NCBI RefSeq assembly: GCF_016888445.1
Contig: NZ_JAFEKF010000002.1
Coordinates: 248,001-312,000, forward strand
DNA length: 64,000 nucleotides
From: Marinomonas ostreistagni
GTDB taxonomy: Bacteria > Pseudomonadota > Gammaproteobacteria > Pseudomonadales > Marinomonadaceae
Direction of reading: 5' to 3'
The position numbers were made by a program, and so were the translations under genes. Positions 50,400-60,805 of the stretch are shown here, in pieces. Numbering within the stretch: the first letter of the stretch is position 1; every line of letters starts with the position of its first letter. Under the pieces are notes generated by a model. The model ran no database searches, was not told the origin of the DNA, and was given only the letters and a program-made list of their open reading frames with translations.

Positions 50400-52334
50400 C
50401 TAGTTCGGCTTGATAGAAGGTAGGTGCTCAATCAGCTGTTGCTCTTGTACTGGCGGTAAAAACCAATAGCCCTGTAGATAATCGATGCCCATGCTGGTCA
50501 GCAATTGGCGCTGCTCGTCGGTTTCTACCCCTTCGGCGATAACCTTGTAGTCAAACGCGGTCGCGATTTGTGAGACGGCTTCGACGATTGCTTTGCCGCC
50601 TGTGTCCATTGACCAAACAAAGGAACGGTCGATTTTGACGTAGTCGACGTCAAACTCCTGCATCACCGATAGCGATGAGTAGCCGGTGCCAAAGTCGTCG
50701 ATTGAGACTTTAATGCCAAGGTCTTTTAAGCGTTTGATATTGTTAATCATGCGTCGCTTGTCGTGCGCAAACAGCGACTCAGTGATTTCAAGGTCAAGCT
50801 TGTTGGGCGCAAAGCCAGTGCGTTTTAATACCGCGGCCACTTCGTTTGGAAAGTCATTATCAAGCAGTTGCTGGATCGACACGTTAACACACATGCCCAA
50901 ATCTTGATGGTGTGCTTGCATGCGTTTGCCGGCTAAGCAGGCTTCGCCCAGCACCCAAATACCGATCGAGCGAATAAAACCATATTGCTCGGCAATGGCA
51001 ATAAATTCATCCGGCGGAATGCGCTCGTCATCCAGCGTCCAGCGCAGCAGGGCTTCGACGCTGGCGATTTGCCCTGTTGTGGAGTCGACGATCGGTTGGT
51101 ACACCAAAGAAAGCTCGTGACGGTGCACGGCATTTTCTAGGTGGTCGCGCAGTCGAATTTCACGCATCAGTTGATCACGCAGGGATTCATCAAACACACC
51201 AACGCGGCCTTTTTCGGCACGTTTTTGGTTGTACATGGCCATGTCGGCGCGCTGGATCAAACGTTCATGGTCATTACCGTGTTGCGGATAATACGCCACA
51301 CCGATGGTAGCACCGATAGAGAGTTTAGAGCCGTCGACCACGTACGGTAGCGCAATCAGGTCGATGATCTCTTGGGCGTTGTTGAGTAACGTATCGCTTT
51401 GGTTAATGGTCAACAGAAACTCATCCCCGCCCCAGCGACACAGCAAATCTTTATCTTGGGTTACTTGCTTGATGCGTTGTCCGGCCTCTTTAATGACTTG
51501 GTCACCGGCTTTGTGGCCGAGCGTATCATTGATGGTTTTAAAGCCGTCTAAGTCAATAAAGAGCACCGCCAGTCGTGTATTAGGCTGGGTGCTGAGGCGA
51601 TAGCTTAGGTTTTCGGCAAACGCCTTGCGGTTGTAAAGTCCTGTCAGCGGATCGATGTTGGACAGGGAGTAAATCTCTTGGGTGCGCTTGTTGACCTCTT
51701 GCTCCATGTGCGACAGCAGGTGGTCATTTTGATGTTTAAGATGAATCGCGCGTGAGGTAAAGCGACCGGCATTATTGGCACCTAAGCCCATCACGATGCA
51801 GAAGGCCAAGCTTAATAGACCCAAAATACCGAAGTAGTCCTCATTGGGGGAGATGAGCAACACAATCGCCAACGGCAGGGTGAGGATCACCGAATACACG
51901 ATTGATAAACGTCGACCCGCAGACAACAGACTCACCGAGCCGCCAGAAAAAGCGGCGATGACAATACAAGTGACGGCGATCTCAGCCCAGCTAGCCTGCC
52001 ACATAAGCACGGTAAACACGGCATAGGCACTCCATAGGCTGCCAGTGAACAGCGCGCCTGCGGCAAAACGTGCACGTGCGCGGCCGTGGGCAAAGCTGTC
52101 TTGATGACGAGCCGAGCTAAAGAAGTAAATGAGATCCATAAAACGCAGTAGGGCCGTCACACAAATAAGGCCCCACCAAGCGTATTTGATGGACTGAATG
52201 GCGGCACTGGATGGAAAAGAAAATACCAAAACTGATGCGGCAAACACTGAAATGACGAGTCCCATCCCTGAGTTGCTATACAGTAAATTGACAGCATCTT
52301 TTTGCTCCACACGGGAGGTTTTAGTTTGAGTCAT
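50400..52334 (-). CDS. Membrane GGDEF-EAL c-di-GMP protein
   Basis: 644 residues. Six helices (about 20-195) form a membrane sensor of MASE type, followed by a coiled coil, GGDEF with DPLTGLYNRK and RWGGDEFLL, and EAL with SVEALLRW, NVSIQQL, LEITES, IDDFGTGYSS, VKIDRSF, AEGVETDEQ. Both sites look intact, so it may act as cyclase and phosphodiesterase, or mostly one with the other regulatory. It lies next to the hybrid kinase and its REC-GGDEF-EAL neighbour but is a separate unit. Confidence 0.93.
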   Translation of the reverse strand: MTQTKTSRVEQKDAVNLLYSNSGMGLVISVFAASVLVFSFPSSAAIQSIKYAWWGLICVTALLRFMDLIYFFSSARHQDSFAHGRARARFAAGALFTGSLWSAYAVFTVLMWQASWAEIAVTCIVIAAFSGGSVSLLSAGRRLSIVYSVILTLPLAIVLLISPNEDYFGILGLLSLAFCIVMGLGANNAGRFTSRAIHLKHQNDHLLSHMEQEVNKRTQEIYSLSNIDPLTGLYNRKAFAENLSYRLSTQPNTRLAVLFIDLDGFKTINDTLGHKAGDQVIKEAGQRIKQVTQDKDLLCRWGGDEFLLTINQSDTLLNNAQEIIDLIALPYVVDGSKLSIGATIGVAYYPQHGNDHERLIQRADMAMYNQKRAEKGRVGVFDESLRDQLMREIRLRDHLENAVHRHELSLVYQPIVDSTTGQIASVEALLRWTLDDERIPPDEFIAIAEQYGFIRSIGIWVLGEACLAGKRMQAHHQDLGMCVNVSIQQLLDNDFPNEVAAVLKRTGFAPNKLDLEITESLFAHDKRRMINNIKRLKDLGIKVSIDDFGTGYSSLSVMQEFDVDYVKIDRSFVWSMDTGGKAIVEAVSQIATAFDYKVIAEGVETDEQRQLLTSMGIDYLQGYWFLPPVQEQQLIEHLPSIKPN

Positions 52335-52378
52335 ATAATACGGTTAGCCTAAATATCGAGTCGCATGCCTGCTGAGTA

Positions 52379-55300
52379 TTAGCGTATAACTTGAAGTGCT
52401 CGATCAAAGTCATACTGAGCAATGTTGCTTCTAATTATATCTAATTTCTCGACTGGGTAGTCAGAATCTTGCAGTTTATTGAGTACGATTAAGGCTTCGT
52501 CGGCATCGCCAAGCTCACAGGCTTGACATAAACGCTCCAGTAATAGCGTCACCTCGGCATCACTGACAGTGGTAGCGCAAGCCGGTATTGGGCTGGATGG
52601 TTCGATACAAGGATTTGCTTGGGGCTTGGCAACCAGCGTCATGAATTGCTGAATCACTTGATACAGTCGGCTCAAGGCGATTGGCTTAGCGATAAACTCA
52701 GAAAACCCTTGGGCAAGATAGTAGCGCCGTTCATGATCAAAGCTAGATGCTGTCACCGCTATAATTGGGATGTCGGCAAGGGCGGATTGTGTGCGGATGT
52801 GCTGCAACAAGGTGACGCCATCCATTTGTGGCATGCGAATATCGCTAAAAATGATATCGATGGCAACGTCGAGGCAGTTCAATGCCTGAGCACCGTTTTC
52901 AGCACAAATCACCGTGAATCCCATACCTTCTAGTAGCCCTTGTAGCATGTCGCGGCTGAGTTCGTCGTCTTCAATGACTAGGGCGTGAGCGCTGCTATTA
53001 GAGGGCAATTGCCAGTGCTGTTGCCCTGCTGAGGCGGGTGTCTCACTGGTCAGTGTTAGGGGAATAAATATTTCGATTTGCGTGCCGCGGTTAGGTGTAC
53101 TGTGCAGTACAAATTCGCCCTCCATGGCTTCGGCGATGCGCCGTGACAGAACTAACCCAAGCCCAGTGCCGCCATTGATGTTACCGCTGGCGCCTTGGCT
53201 AAAAGGTTGAAACAGTTGCTCTAGTTCACTGGCAGAGATGCCAGGACCAGTGTCTTCGATGCGCATACGAAGATTAGGTGCTTGGTAGTCTATTTTGACG
53301 CTGATGCTGCCTTTTTGCGTAAACTTAACTGCATTATCTAAGGCGTTCAATAAAATCTGTCCAAGCTTAGTGCGGTCGACGCGGCAGTGATCACGGGCGT
53401 CTAATAACACCGATTGGTGGAAGGCTAAGCCTTTATCTTGAGCGCGCTGGCTGTGTAGGCTAAGCAGATCCTCGAGCTCGCGCTTAAGAGCAATCTTTTC
53501 TGGATTGAGTTGTAGCCGCCCTGCTTCGATCTTCGACAAATCTAAAATGTCGTTGATTAGGTTTAGTAGGCGCTGACCGGCGCTGTAAATGCGTTCGATC
53601 TGACGGCTGCTTTGCTCGGTAAACTCATCTTTTTGTTGCAGTAATTGAGCGTAGCCCAAAATAGCGTTTAGAGGTGTACGGATTTCATGGCTCATATTGG
53701 CCAAAAAGATGCTCTTACTGGCGTTGGCTTGATCCGCTTGCTGTTTGGCGTTTTCGAGCTCCTGTTGCAGCAGGAAGGTGTCGGTCATGTCGCGTGCGAC
53801 AGAGAGTACGCCGATCACGTTTTTATCAGCATCGAGGAAAGGCGTGCGAATAATGCTGAAATACGCTTTGCGATGTAAATCGGTATTGAGCCAGGAGGCG
53901 ATGGTACAAGGGCGCTTATGTTGAACTAAAGTCTGCTCTTGTTGCTGCCAGAGGCCGCGTTGATCCTCGGGTAAACTTTGCGCCATGGTATGACTTTGAA
54001 AATAGTGGCGATAGGCCTTATTGGCAATGGTGTCGCGCTGGTCAAAAAACTCCAGTACAACTAAGTCGGGAATGGCATCAAACAGCAACGTTAGTAAGGC
54101 TTCTTGTTGCTGTTGTTGCATCTGCGCCTGTTTGCTTAAGGTGATGTTTTCTAGCGTACCGGTCAGGGTAGGCTTTTTATTAAAGCTTTGTATCGCGCCA
54201 CCTTTGAGCGCTAACCAGCAAGGGGTTTCTGAGTTGAGGCGAAACTCGATATCGATCACCCCTAGCTCACTTTGACGGGCGCTTTTAAAGGCCTCGTAAG
54301 TCATGTCGCGATGCTCAGGCGCGATCAGCTCGATAAACTCACCCAAGCTTTTAGGGTGTGTTACACAGGTTGGCACAATGCTGGCGAAGGTGCTGGGCAG
54401 CTCTAACTTGGCGGACTGGTACGGTAGCTTCCATTCGGTGGCTTTGATTGCCGCGAGCGCTGTTTCGAAGCGTTGCTTTTGCGCCTTGATCTGACGCCTG
54501 CTGAGCCAGGTAAACAGCATTAAGCCTAACAGGACGACAATGACGGCTAAGAGAGCGAGGGTGTAATTCCAGTTGACGGTTTCGCTGGCAAAATAATCGG
54601 TGTGTTCAAGATACCAGTTTTCGGCAATTTGATAGCGCTCAGCCGGTGTTAGGGAAGCAATCCAACGATTCATGATTTGCTCAAGTTCAGGCCAATCGTT
54701 GCGTACGGCGAAGGCCAGCTCGGCTTCAAAAGGAAGGCGACCGCGAATTGTAAGCGAGGTGGCTGCTAAGCGTGCTCGTTGAAACTGACCTAGAGCATAA
54801 GTGGTGATCAGGTATTGGATGTCATCGCCGGCTAAAGCCGCCACACCTTCTTGAAACGAGTTAACAATGACAAATTCGGCATCAGGGTAGTTCTGAAACA
54901 GTGCCCAAGTATAGCCATAACCATTGATAATACCGATTTTGCTGCCAGCAATTGTAGAGAGGTTAGTGACTTCGCCGCCGACCTCGTCGGCCAGTAATAC
55001 CAAACTGTTGCTTAAATAGGGAGCAGTGAAATGATGGCTATTATGAATAGCAATACTGCCCAACACATCGGACATCACATCGACTTGCCCTTGTTGTGCC
55101 AGCAGTAGCGTTTCATCCCAAGAGCGAGTCGTCACAAATTCGACTTGTATGCCAGTATCTTGTGTAAAACGCTGCAAAAACGCGGCGACAATCCCGACAT
55201 AGCGGCCTTGTTCGTCAAATGCTTCAAAGGGCAGCCAGTTAGGATCACCGGCGTAGCGAATGGTGTGGTGCTCTGCTAGCCAGCGTTGTTCGTAGGCGCT

Positions 55301-55390
55301 TAGTTCGAAGTCGCGGGCGAGGGGGCTGGCGCTACTTAAGAGCGCTATCAAGCTAAGCGCTAAGGCGCAGGTTACTGATCTGACGTGCAT
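52379..55390 (-). CDS. Hybrid sensor histidine kinase with a periplasmic SBP_bac_3 sensor
   Basis: 1003 residues. Signal peptide, periplasmic SBP_bac_3 domain (ELSAYEQRWLAEHHTIRYAG through about 265), one membrane helix (about 280-302), two PAS-like domains, HisKA with NMSHEIRTPLNAILGYAQ, HATPase_c (LDNAVKFTQ, EDTGPGI, GGTGLGL), and a receiver with VIEDDE and DIRMPQMDG. The C-terminal 60 residues are helical but lack an HPt histidine. It overlaps the downstream end of the REC-GGDEF-EAL gene by 19 bases. Confidence 0.93.
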   Translation of the reverse strand: MHVRSVTCALALSLIALLSSASPLARDFELSAYEQRWLAEHHTIRYAGDPNWLPFEAFDEQGRYVGIVAAFLQRFTQDTGIQVEFVTTRSWDETLLLAQQGQVDVMSDVLGSIAIHNSHHFTAPYLSNSLVLLADEVGGEVTNLSTIAGSKIGIINGYGYTWALFQNYPDAEFVIVNSFQEGVAALAGDDIQYLITTYALGQFQRARLAATSLTIRGRLPFEAELAFAVRNDWPELEQIMNRWIASLTPAERYQIAENWYLEHTDYFASETVNWNYTLALLAVIVVLLGLMLFTWLSRRQIKAQKQRFETALAAIKATEWKLPYQSAKLELPSTFASIVPTCVTHPKSLGEFIELIAPEHRDMTYEAFKSARQSELGVIDIEFRLNSETPCWLALKGGAIQSFNKKPTLTGTLENITLSKQAQMQQQQQEALLTLLFDAIPDLVVLEFFDQRDTIANKAYRHYFQSHTMAQSLPEDQRGLWQQQEQTLVQHKRPCTIASWLNTDLHRKAYFSIIRTPFLDADKNVIGVLSVARDMTDTFLLQQELENAKQQADQANASKSIFLANMSHEIRTPLNAILGYAQLLQQKDEFTEQSSRQIERIYSAGQRLLNLINDILDLSKIEAGRLQLNPEKIALKRELEDLLSLHSQRAQDKGLAFHQSVLLDARDHCRVDRTKLGQILLNALDNAVKFTQKGSISVKIDYQAPNLRMRIEDTGPGISASELEQLFQPFSQGASGNINGGTGLGLVLSRRIAEAMEGEFVLHSTPNRGTQIEIFIPLTLTSETPASAGQQHWQLPSNSSAHALVIEDDELSRDMLQGLLEGMGFTVICAENGAQALNCLDVAIDIIFSDIRMPQMDGVTLLQHIRTQSALADIPIIAVTASSFDHERRYYLAQGFSEFIAKPIALSRLYQVIQQFMTLVAKPQANPCIEPSSPIPACATTVSDAEVTLLLERLCQACELGDADEALIVLNKLQDSDYPVEKLDIIRSNIAQYDFDRALQVIR

Positions 55391-57201
55391 GAGCTGATCC
55401 GCGTAAGACAGCGTTCTAGATTGGCTTCTGTTAGCGGCTCAGGTTTGTGAAAATGGTAGCCTTGGCCCCACGCGATGCCCATGCTTTTGAAACGCTGGGC
55501 AAGGGCTTCATTTTCGACAAACTCCACCACACAAGGTTTATCAAGCTTGGCTGCGACATCTAAAATAGACTGCACCATGGCCAAGCTTGCTTCAGAGTGT
55601 TCGACTTCTCTGGCAAACATGCCATCGATCTTGATGTGATCAAACGGAAAATCACGCAGGTAACTAAAGCTTGAATAGCCACTACCAAAATCATCAATGG
55701 CGATGCTGCAGCCCAGCTGCTGAATTTGTTCAAGGATGGAGGAGGTCTTGCTAACGTGAATAATTTGCTCGGTTTCAGTGACTTCAAAGCACAGCATCCG
55801 GCTAGGGATCTGGAATTGCTCGAGTGTGTCTCGGATGTAGGCGACTAAATGCTGATCACGCAATGTGGTGGCGGATAAGTTCAGTGCCACATAACCAATC
55901 TGTCGTTTGATGTTCGGATGCTGTTGTAAAAACTGGCACACTTGGCGGATCATCCAGCGGTCGATATCAGCGATTAGTTGGTAACGCTCGGCGGCAAATA
56001 AGAACGTATCAGGAAACAGAATCTTGTCTTGCTCAGGAGCATACAGTCGTACTAACGCTTCTAAGCGCAGCTCGCTTTGCGCGCTATCGAGTGGGCAGAT
56101 TTGCTGAAAATAGACGCGAAAATGATCGTACTTGAGGGCGTCAATTAAGCGTAGCGCCCAGTTTTGACGGATCGGTTGGCGGCTCGACTCGGTTTGCATG
56201 TCGGTAAAGAAGCGTACGACTTGCCCTCCGCTGCGTTTTGCATCGTACATGGCTTCGTCGGCCATCATCAGCACTTGGTCAAACGAGGTGATGGATTCAT
56301 CGATCTCAACCACCGCGATGGTAGCGCCCACGTCAAACTGGCGTTCGTCCCAGGTAAAGGTAAAGTGCTCGAATTCGCGATGCAGTTGCTCGGCAATGGT
56401 ACGAATGGTGGCCAGCTCGGGCGAAGGGTAAACCAGTGCAAAACTGTCGCCACTTAGGCGCGCCACAAAGGCCGCACGCCCCGCCACCAAGCTGATCAGC
56501 TCGGCGGCTTCACTCAGTAGCTCATCACCGGCGATCAAGCCACAGCTTTCATTGACGACTCGAAAACGGGCTAGATCAATAGAGAAATAGTAAGCCGAGG
56601 TGAAACTGTCGCTGGATTGGCTGATGAGTTCCACCACATAGGATTCAAGCGCGGTACGGTTATGGGTGCGGCTGACAAAATCGTGATCGGCCAAATACTT
56701 GAGGCGATCTTGCATGTAGCGGCGTTCGTTGATTTCTTCGCGCAATTGCTTGTTGACTGCCACTAGCTCGGCGGTGCGCAGTCGCACGCGTTCTTCTAAG
56801 TCATTATTTAGATTACGTAGCTGTTGCAGTAACGCATGGCGCTCTTGGTGGTGCTGTACGCGCGCCACGACTTCGTCGGCGTTTATAGGCTTGGTAATGT
56901 AATCATTGCCGCCAGCAGCGAAACCTTGGCTGATGTCGTCGGTGCGGCCAGTGACAAAAATAATCGGAATGTCTTTAAAACGCGGATCTTGACGTAGTAG
57001 TCGGCATAAATCAAAACCGCTCATGCCGGGCATCATGACGTCCAGCAGAATAAGATCGGGAATCAGTTGCTCGAGGATGACGAGGGCGCGCTCAGCGGAG
57101 GTCGCGACCGACATTTTACACTGCAGTGGGGCAATAACATTGCGCAACACATCAATGTTGTCAGGTACATCGTCAACGATGAGTACGGTGAATACCTTCA
57201 T
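55372..57201 (-). CDS. Response regulator with degenerate GGDEF and intact EAL
   Basis: 609 residues. Receiver domain with VDDVPDN, phosphorylation site LLDVMMPGMSG and late TKPIN. A coiled coil leads to GGDEF-like DHDFVSRTHNRTALE in which the site reads LSGDSF, so cyclase activity is not expected. EAL keeps LEALVRL, NLSATTL, EVTETE, IDDFGSGYSS, IKIDGM and GQGYHF, but VEFVEN replaces AEGVE. It is probably a phosphodiesterase output of the overlapping hybrid kinase. It is first in the two-gene unit. Confidence 0.92.
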   Translation of the reverse strand: MKVFTVLIVDDVPDNIDVLRNVIAPLQCKMSVATSAERALVILEQLIPDLILLDVMMPGMSGFDLCRLLRQDPRFKDIPIIFVTGRTDDISQGFAAGGNDYITKPINADEVVARVQHHQERHALLQQLRNLNNDLEERVRLRTAELVAVNKQLREEINERRYMQDRLKYLADHDFVSRTHNRTALESYVVELISQSSDSFTSAYYFSIDLARFRVVNESCGLIAGDELLSEAAELISLVAGRAAFVARLSGDSFALVYPSPELATIRTIAEQLHREFEHFTFTWDERQFDVGATIAVVEIDESITSFDQVLMMADEAMYDAKRSGGQVVRFFTDMQTESSRQPIRQNWALRLIDALKYDHFRVYFQQICPLDSAQSELRLEALVRLYAPEQDKILFPDTFLFAAERYQLIADIDRWMIRQVCQFLQQHPNIKRQIGYVALNLSATTLRDQHLVAYIRDTLEQFQIPSRMLCFEVTETEQIIHVSKTSSILEQIQQLGCSIAIDDFGSGYSSFSYLRDFPFDHIKIDGMFAREVEHSEASLAMVQSILDVAAKLDKPCVVEFVENEALAQRFKSMGIAWGQGYHFHKPEPLTEANLERCLTRISSCTSDQ

Positions 57202-57416
57202 TCTTATCCCTGTTTGCTTAACCTAAAAATTAGAATCGTTTATTTCTCGAGCAATGTCCAGCCTCGTAATAGGGATTCACAAATTGTTCTTTTGCGGCTG
57301 AGATTCAGAACGGTTTGTGAGGGCATAAAACTTATTTCAACTAGCCGCTGACAGGTTGCTTAAGACAGGTTTATACTGAAAATATCATTTGCAGTAACAT
57401 TCTTAAGGAAGGCCTT
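57202..57416. promoter_or_regulatory. Divergent control region, response regulator / gcvR
   Basis: 215 AT-rich bases. AAGGAAGG lies 5 bases before the gcvR ATG. No operator or conserved structure recognised. Confidence 0.4.
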
Positions 57417-57923
57417 ATGACACAACATCTCGTATTAACCGTCATCGGTGATGATCGCCTAGGATTGGTAGAAGCCGTGTCGAATGTGGTTGCCGAGCAT
57501 CAAGGCAACTGGGGCGAAAGCCGTATGGCGCACTTGGCAGATAAATTTGCCGGGATTGTCACGGTAGCCGTGCCTAAAGAAAACGAAGAGGCCTTGATCA
57601 GCGCCTTGAATAATTTGTCTGGAATGGGCTTAAAAGTCTCCGTCGAGCGTGCTCAGGCGCGTCGCCATGAAGGTGAGACCTTGGTGCTATCAGTAATGGG
57701 CAATGATCGTACGGGCATTGTGCGCCAAGTGTCCCAAGTGCTGAACCAGCTCGGTGCCAGTGTGCTGGATTTGAGCAGCTTCTGTGAGCCCGCACCGATG
57801 AGCTCCGAAATGTTATTTAACGCTGAGATTGAGATTGCTTTGCCACAGGGCACAAGTCTTGAAACGCTTGAGCGTGCCATCGAATCCATCAGCAGCGACT
57901 TAGTGGTCGAAGTGGTGGAATAA
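57417..57923 (+). CDS. gcvR: Glycine cleavage system regulator GcvR (two ACT domains)
   Basis: 168 residues. Two ACT domains: LVLTVIGDDRLGLVEAVSNVVAEH and TLVLSVMGNDRTGIVRQVSQVLNQL. GcvR binds glycine and the GcvA activator to turn down the glycine cleavage operon. The length and repeat match. It is followed by an MFS gene after 110 bases. gcvA is not in the window. Confidence 0.88.
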   Translation: MTQHLVLTVIGDDRLGLVEAVSNVVAEHQGNWGESRMAHLADKFAGIVTVAVPKENEEALISALNNLSGMGLKVSVERAQARRHEGETLVLSVMGNDRTGIVRQVSQVLNQLGASVLDLSSFCEPAPMSSEMLFNAEIEIALPQGTSLETLERAIESISSDLVVEVVE

Positions 57924-58033
57924 CTCACTGGGCATGGGCATCATTATGGGAAATATTGTGATGCCCTTGCAGCTTTTGCAGAACCTGTTTCAATAGTCCT
58001 ATCTCTTTATTAAAACAGGCCCTCACTTCTCCA

Positions 58034-59269
58034 ATGCAATTACCCGCCACTTTTCGCGCCCTCGCCAATGTCAATTTTCGACTGTGGGTGTTGTCTGCGT
58101 TTGTCTCTAATATCGGCGCTTGGTTACAACGCACCGCTCAAGATTGGATCGTCATAGCGGAGTTATCGGATCACAATGCCGCTGCCGTGGGCATTGTGGT
58201 GTTTTTGCAGTTTGTGCCGCAAATTGTGTTGCTGCCAATCACGGGCTGGGCGGCTGATCGTGTCGAGCGGCGGCGCTTATTATTGATCACTCAAAGCTTG
58301 ATGGCGCTTTTAGCGCTGGTGCTAGGGGTGCTGGCGATTACCGAGGTGGTAGAGCTGTGGCATGTTTACGCCTGTGCTTTAGGGTTGGGCATTGTGGCAG
58401 CCTTCGATGCGCCCGCGCGGCATGCGTTTGTGTCTGATGTAGTGACCGAAAAAGAGGTGCCAAATGCGGTGTCTCTGAATTCTATGTCGTTCCAGTCAGC
58501 GCGTCTGATTGGCCCTGCGATTGCCGGTATTTTGATTGCCGCAGTGGGTGCAGGTTGGGTGTTTATTATCAATGTGATTTCCTTTGCGCCTTTGCTGATT
58601 GCGTTGTATTTATTGGGCAAACGCACGCTTGTGGGCAGCGAAGAAGGTAAGCGCTCGGGCCAGCAAAAATCTGGTTTTTTGGATGGTTTTCGCTACCTTA
58701 ATGCCCACCGTGAAATGATTGTCTGCTTAATTATGGTATCGCTGGTGTGTGGCGTGGCGATGAACTTCCCCGTTTATTTGTCGGCCATGACTGTGCATGT
58801 GTTCCAAGGTCATGCGGGACAGTATGGTTTATTGATTTCGATGATGGCGGTGGGCTCGATTATGGGCGCTTTGATCACCGCCAGTCGCGCACAGCCGACG
58901 TTTAGCTTCTTGGTATGCTTGCCCGCAGGCGTAGCCTTGAGTAGCGCGGTGTTGGCGCTGGCCCCGAGTTTTCTGACGTTTGCGCTGTTAATGATTGTGT
59001 TGGGTCTAAGCGTACAGTTGCTGACCATTTCGGCCAATACCTTTATGCAGTTGTCTACCGAGCGGACTTATCGTGGGCGGGTGATGGCCATTGCGCTGGC
59101 CACGATGCTAGGCAGTACAGCGCTAGGCGCGCCTTTGGTGGGCTGGATTGCGGATACCTTCGGTGCGCGCTGGGCGATTGGCGCCAGCTCGGTATCGGCC
59201 CTGCTGGCGTTTATCATTGGTATGACTTATTACCGGCGTTACTTTTTGGCAAGAAGTGCAAGCGAATAG
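58034..59269 (+). CDS. MFS exporter (DUF894/EntS-like)
   Basis: 411 residues, twelve helices. NFRLWVLSAFVSNIGAWLQRTAQDWIV at the start, GWAADRVERRRLLL as MFS motif A, DAPARHAFVSDVV and NSMSFQSARLIGPAIAG are marks of the MFS_3 group that includes the enterobactin exporter EntS. The substrate is unknown. The iron operon is 10 kb away, so a siderophore link is only suggestive. Confidence 0.88.
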   Translation: MQLPATFRALANVNFRLWVLSAFVSNIGAWLQRTAQDWIVIAELSDHNAAAVGIVVFLQFVPQIVLLPITGWAADRVERRRLLLITQSLMALLALVLGVLAITEVVELWHVYACALGLGIVAAFDAPARHAFVSDVVTEKEVPNAVSLNSMSFQSARLIGPAIAGILIAAVGAGWVFIINVISFAPLLIALYLLGKRTLVGSEEGKRSGQQKSGFLDGFRYLNAHREMIVCLIMVSLVCGVAMNFPVYLSAMTVHVFQGHAGQYGLLISMMAVGSIMGALITASRAQPTFSFLVCLPAGVALSSAVLALAPSFLTFALLMIVLGLSVQLLTISANTFMQLSTERTYRGRVMAIALATMLGSTALGAPLVGWIADTFGARWAIGASSVSALLAFIIGMTYYRRYFLARSASE

Positions 59270-59273
59270 GCGC

Positions 59274-60572
59274 TTAAGCGCCTATCGCGGTGTTTACTAA
59301 GTCTTCTTTGGTTAAAGCAATCGCTTCTTGAGGCGGCACAGGGCGACTGAAAAAGTAACCTTGCATCACATGCACACCGAGCTGCTCTAAAATATGCATT
59401 TCGGCTTGTTTTTCGACACCTTCACCGAGTACCACGCAGTTGGTTTCTTTGGCAAAACCGATGAGGGCGGCCACTAGCGCGCGTCGGCTACGGTCTTGGT
59501 CAATGTTGCTGATTAAACTACGATCCAGCTTAATAATGTCTGCTTGCAGCTCGAGAATATGCTGAAAGCTGGCAAAGCCCGCCCCCGCATCATCGACGGC
59601 CAAGCGCATGCCTTTGGCGCGTAGCGGTGCAAAGCTCTCGCGAAAGGCTGCATAATCTTCGATGACTTCGCGCTCCGTCACTTCTAATACCAAACGCTCT
59701 AAAGGTTGATGTTCAAGTAAATCAAACAGCCCTTGAGAGTTTAAAAAAGTGGGCGAGATGTTGATGGCTAGGTAACGATCTTCTGGAATGAAATTCAGCA
59801 GCGCCAGTGACAATTCAATCGAGTAGAGCTCGAGTAATTCACCTACGCCCGCCTCGTGTGCTTGCGCGAACCAATAGTTGGGTGGTTGATAAGGATCCGT
59901 GCGAAAGCGTGATAAGCACTCGTAGCCAACGATAGCGGCTTTACGGCTATCGTAAATTGGTTGCAGAGCAATGCCTAGCGCCTCTTCTTGTAGCAGCGTA
60001 AAGATCGCCTCGCGCGTGGTTTCGCTTTGCTCCAACTTGAGTAAATCCGCTTCAAGATTGCGTGAGGCAAACTGAGCAAACAGCGTCAGGATCGACAGGT
60101 CTTTATGCGACAAACTTTCATCAGGCGTGGTGCTAAAGCAGCACAAGGTGCCATACACACGATCATCGGAAAACGTAATAGGGACGCCAATATAGCTGCC
60201 AATGTTGAGCGCTTCGGTGACCGCCATGTTGCGAGTAATCGGGTGGGCTTGTGTGTTCGGAATGATCGCTGGAATTTCTTTGTCGCAGATTTTTTGACAA
60301 TAGGTCGTATCGCTGGGGTCCTTGTGACCCACGGGAATGTCGAGTGAGCACTCTGGATGTGAATTGATATGAGTGAATTCACGATAGCCGTCTTTAAAGC
60401 GCGATATAAAGGCGATCTCCATCCCTAGATGCTGACGGATGGATTCCACCAGGGTGTCGATATCGTCACGTTGTGATTCAGCGTCCGAGGTGATGGCGTC
60501 GGCAGAAGATAGCTGATTGATTAGATTGGAAAAAAGTTGCGACTGCTGTGAAGAGGTTCCTTCAGTCGTCAT
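59274..60572 (-). CDS. GAF-EAL c-di-GMP phosphodiesterase
   Basis: 432 residues, soluble. A GAF domain (about 30-180; DTTYCQKICDKEIPAIIPN and SYIGVPITFSDDRVYGTLCCFS) precedes an EAL domain with ECLSRF in place of EAL, NISPTFL, LEVTERE, VDDAGAGFASF, IKLDRS, GEGVEKQAE and MQGYFF. The metal and catalytic residues appear present, so it is likely an active phosphodiesterase tuned by a GAF ligand. It is convergent with the MFS gene. Confidence 0.92.
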   Translation of the reverse strand: MTTEGTSSQQSQLFSNLINQLSSADAITSDAESQRDDIDTLVESIRQHLGMEIAFISRFKDGYREFTHINSHPECSLDIPVGHKDPSDTTYCQKICDKEIPAIIPNTQAHPITRNMAVTEALNIGSYIGVPITFSDDRVYGTLCCFSTTPDESLSHKDLSILTLFAQFASRNLEADLLKLEQSETTREAIFTLLQEEALGIALQPIYDSRKAAIVGYECLSRFRTDPYQPPNYWFAQAHEAGVGELLELYSIELSLALLNFIPEDRYLAINISPTFLNSQGLFDLLEHQPLERLVLEVTEREVIEDYAAFRESFAPLRAKGMRLAVDDAGAGFASFQHILELQADIIKLDRSLISNIDQDRSRRALVAALIGFAKETNCVVLGEGVEKQAEMHILEQLGVHVMQGYFFSRPVPPQEAIALTKEDLVNTAIGA

Positions 60573-60805
60573 AAATTATACTCCCTAAAATATGGCTGGC
60601 ACATACTTCGTGGCACTGGCTGCGTGCCTTGCGTCCTGCTCATTGCAATTTATACGATACCTATAACGGGTTGCAATAGCTTCTTGGCGCTTGCGTTTGT
60701 TTTCACAGATTAAACAATGCTAATACTTCTCACGGATTTCCCCGCGCTATTGGATAGTGGTACGATGCCCACCTCACAAGAGTTTGCATATCGAGAACAA
60801 GCACT
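60573..60805. other. Divergent spacer before a small membrane protein gene
   Basis: About 230 bases with no clear gene or strong structure. Confidence 0.3.
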
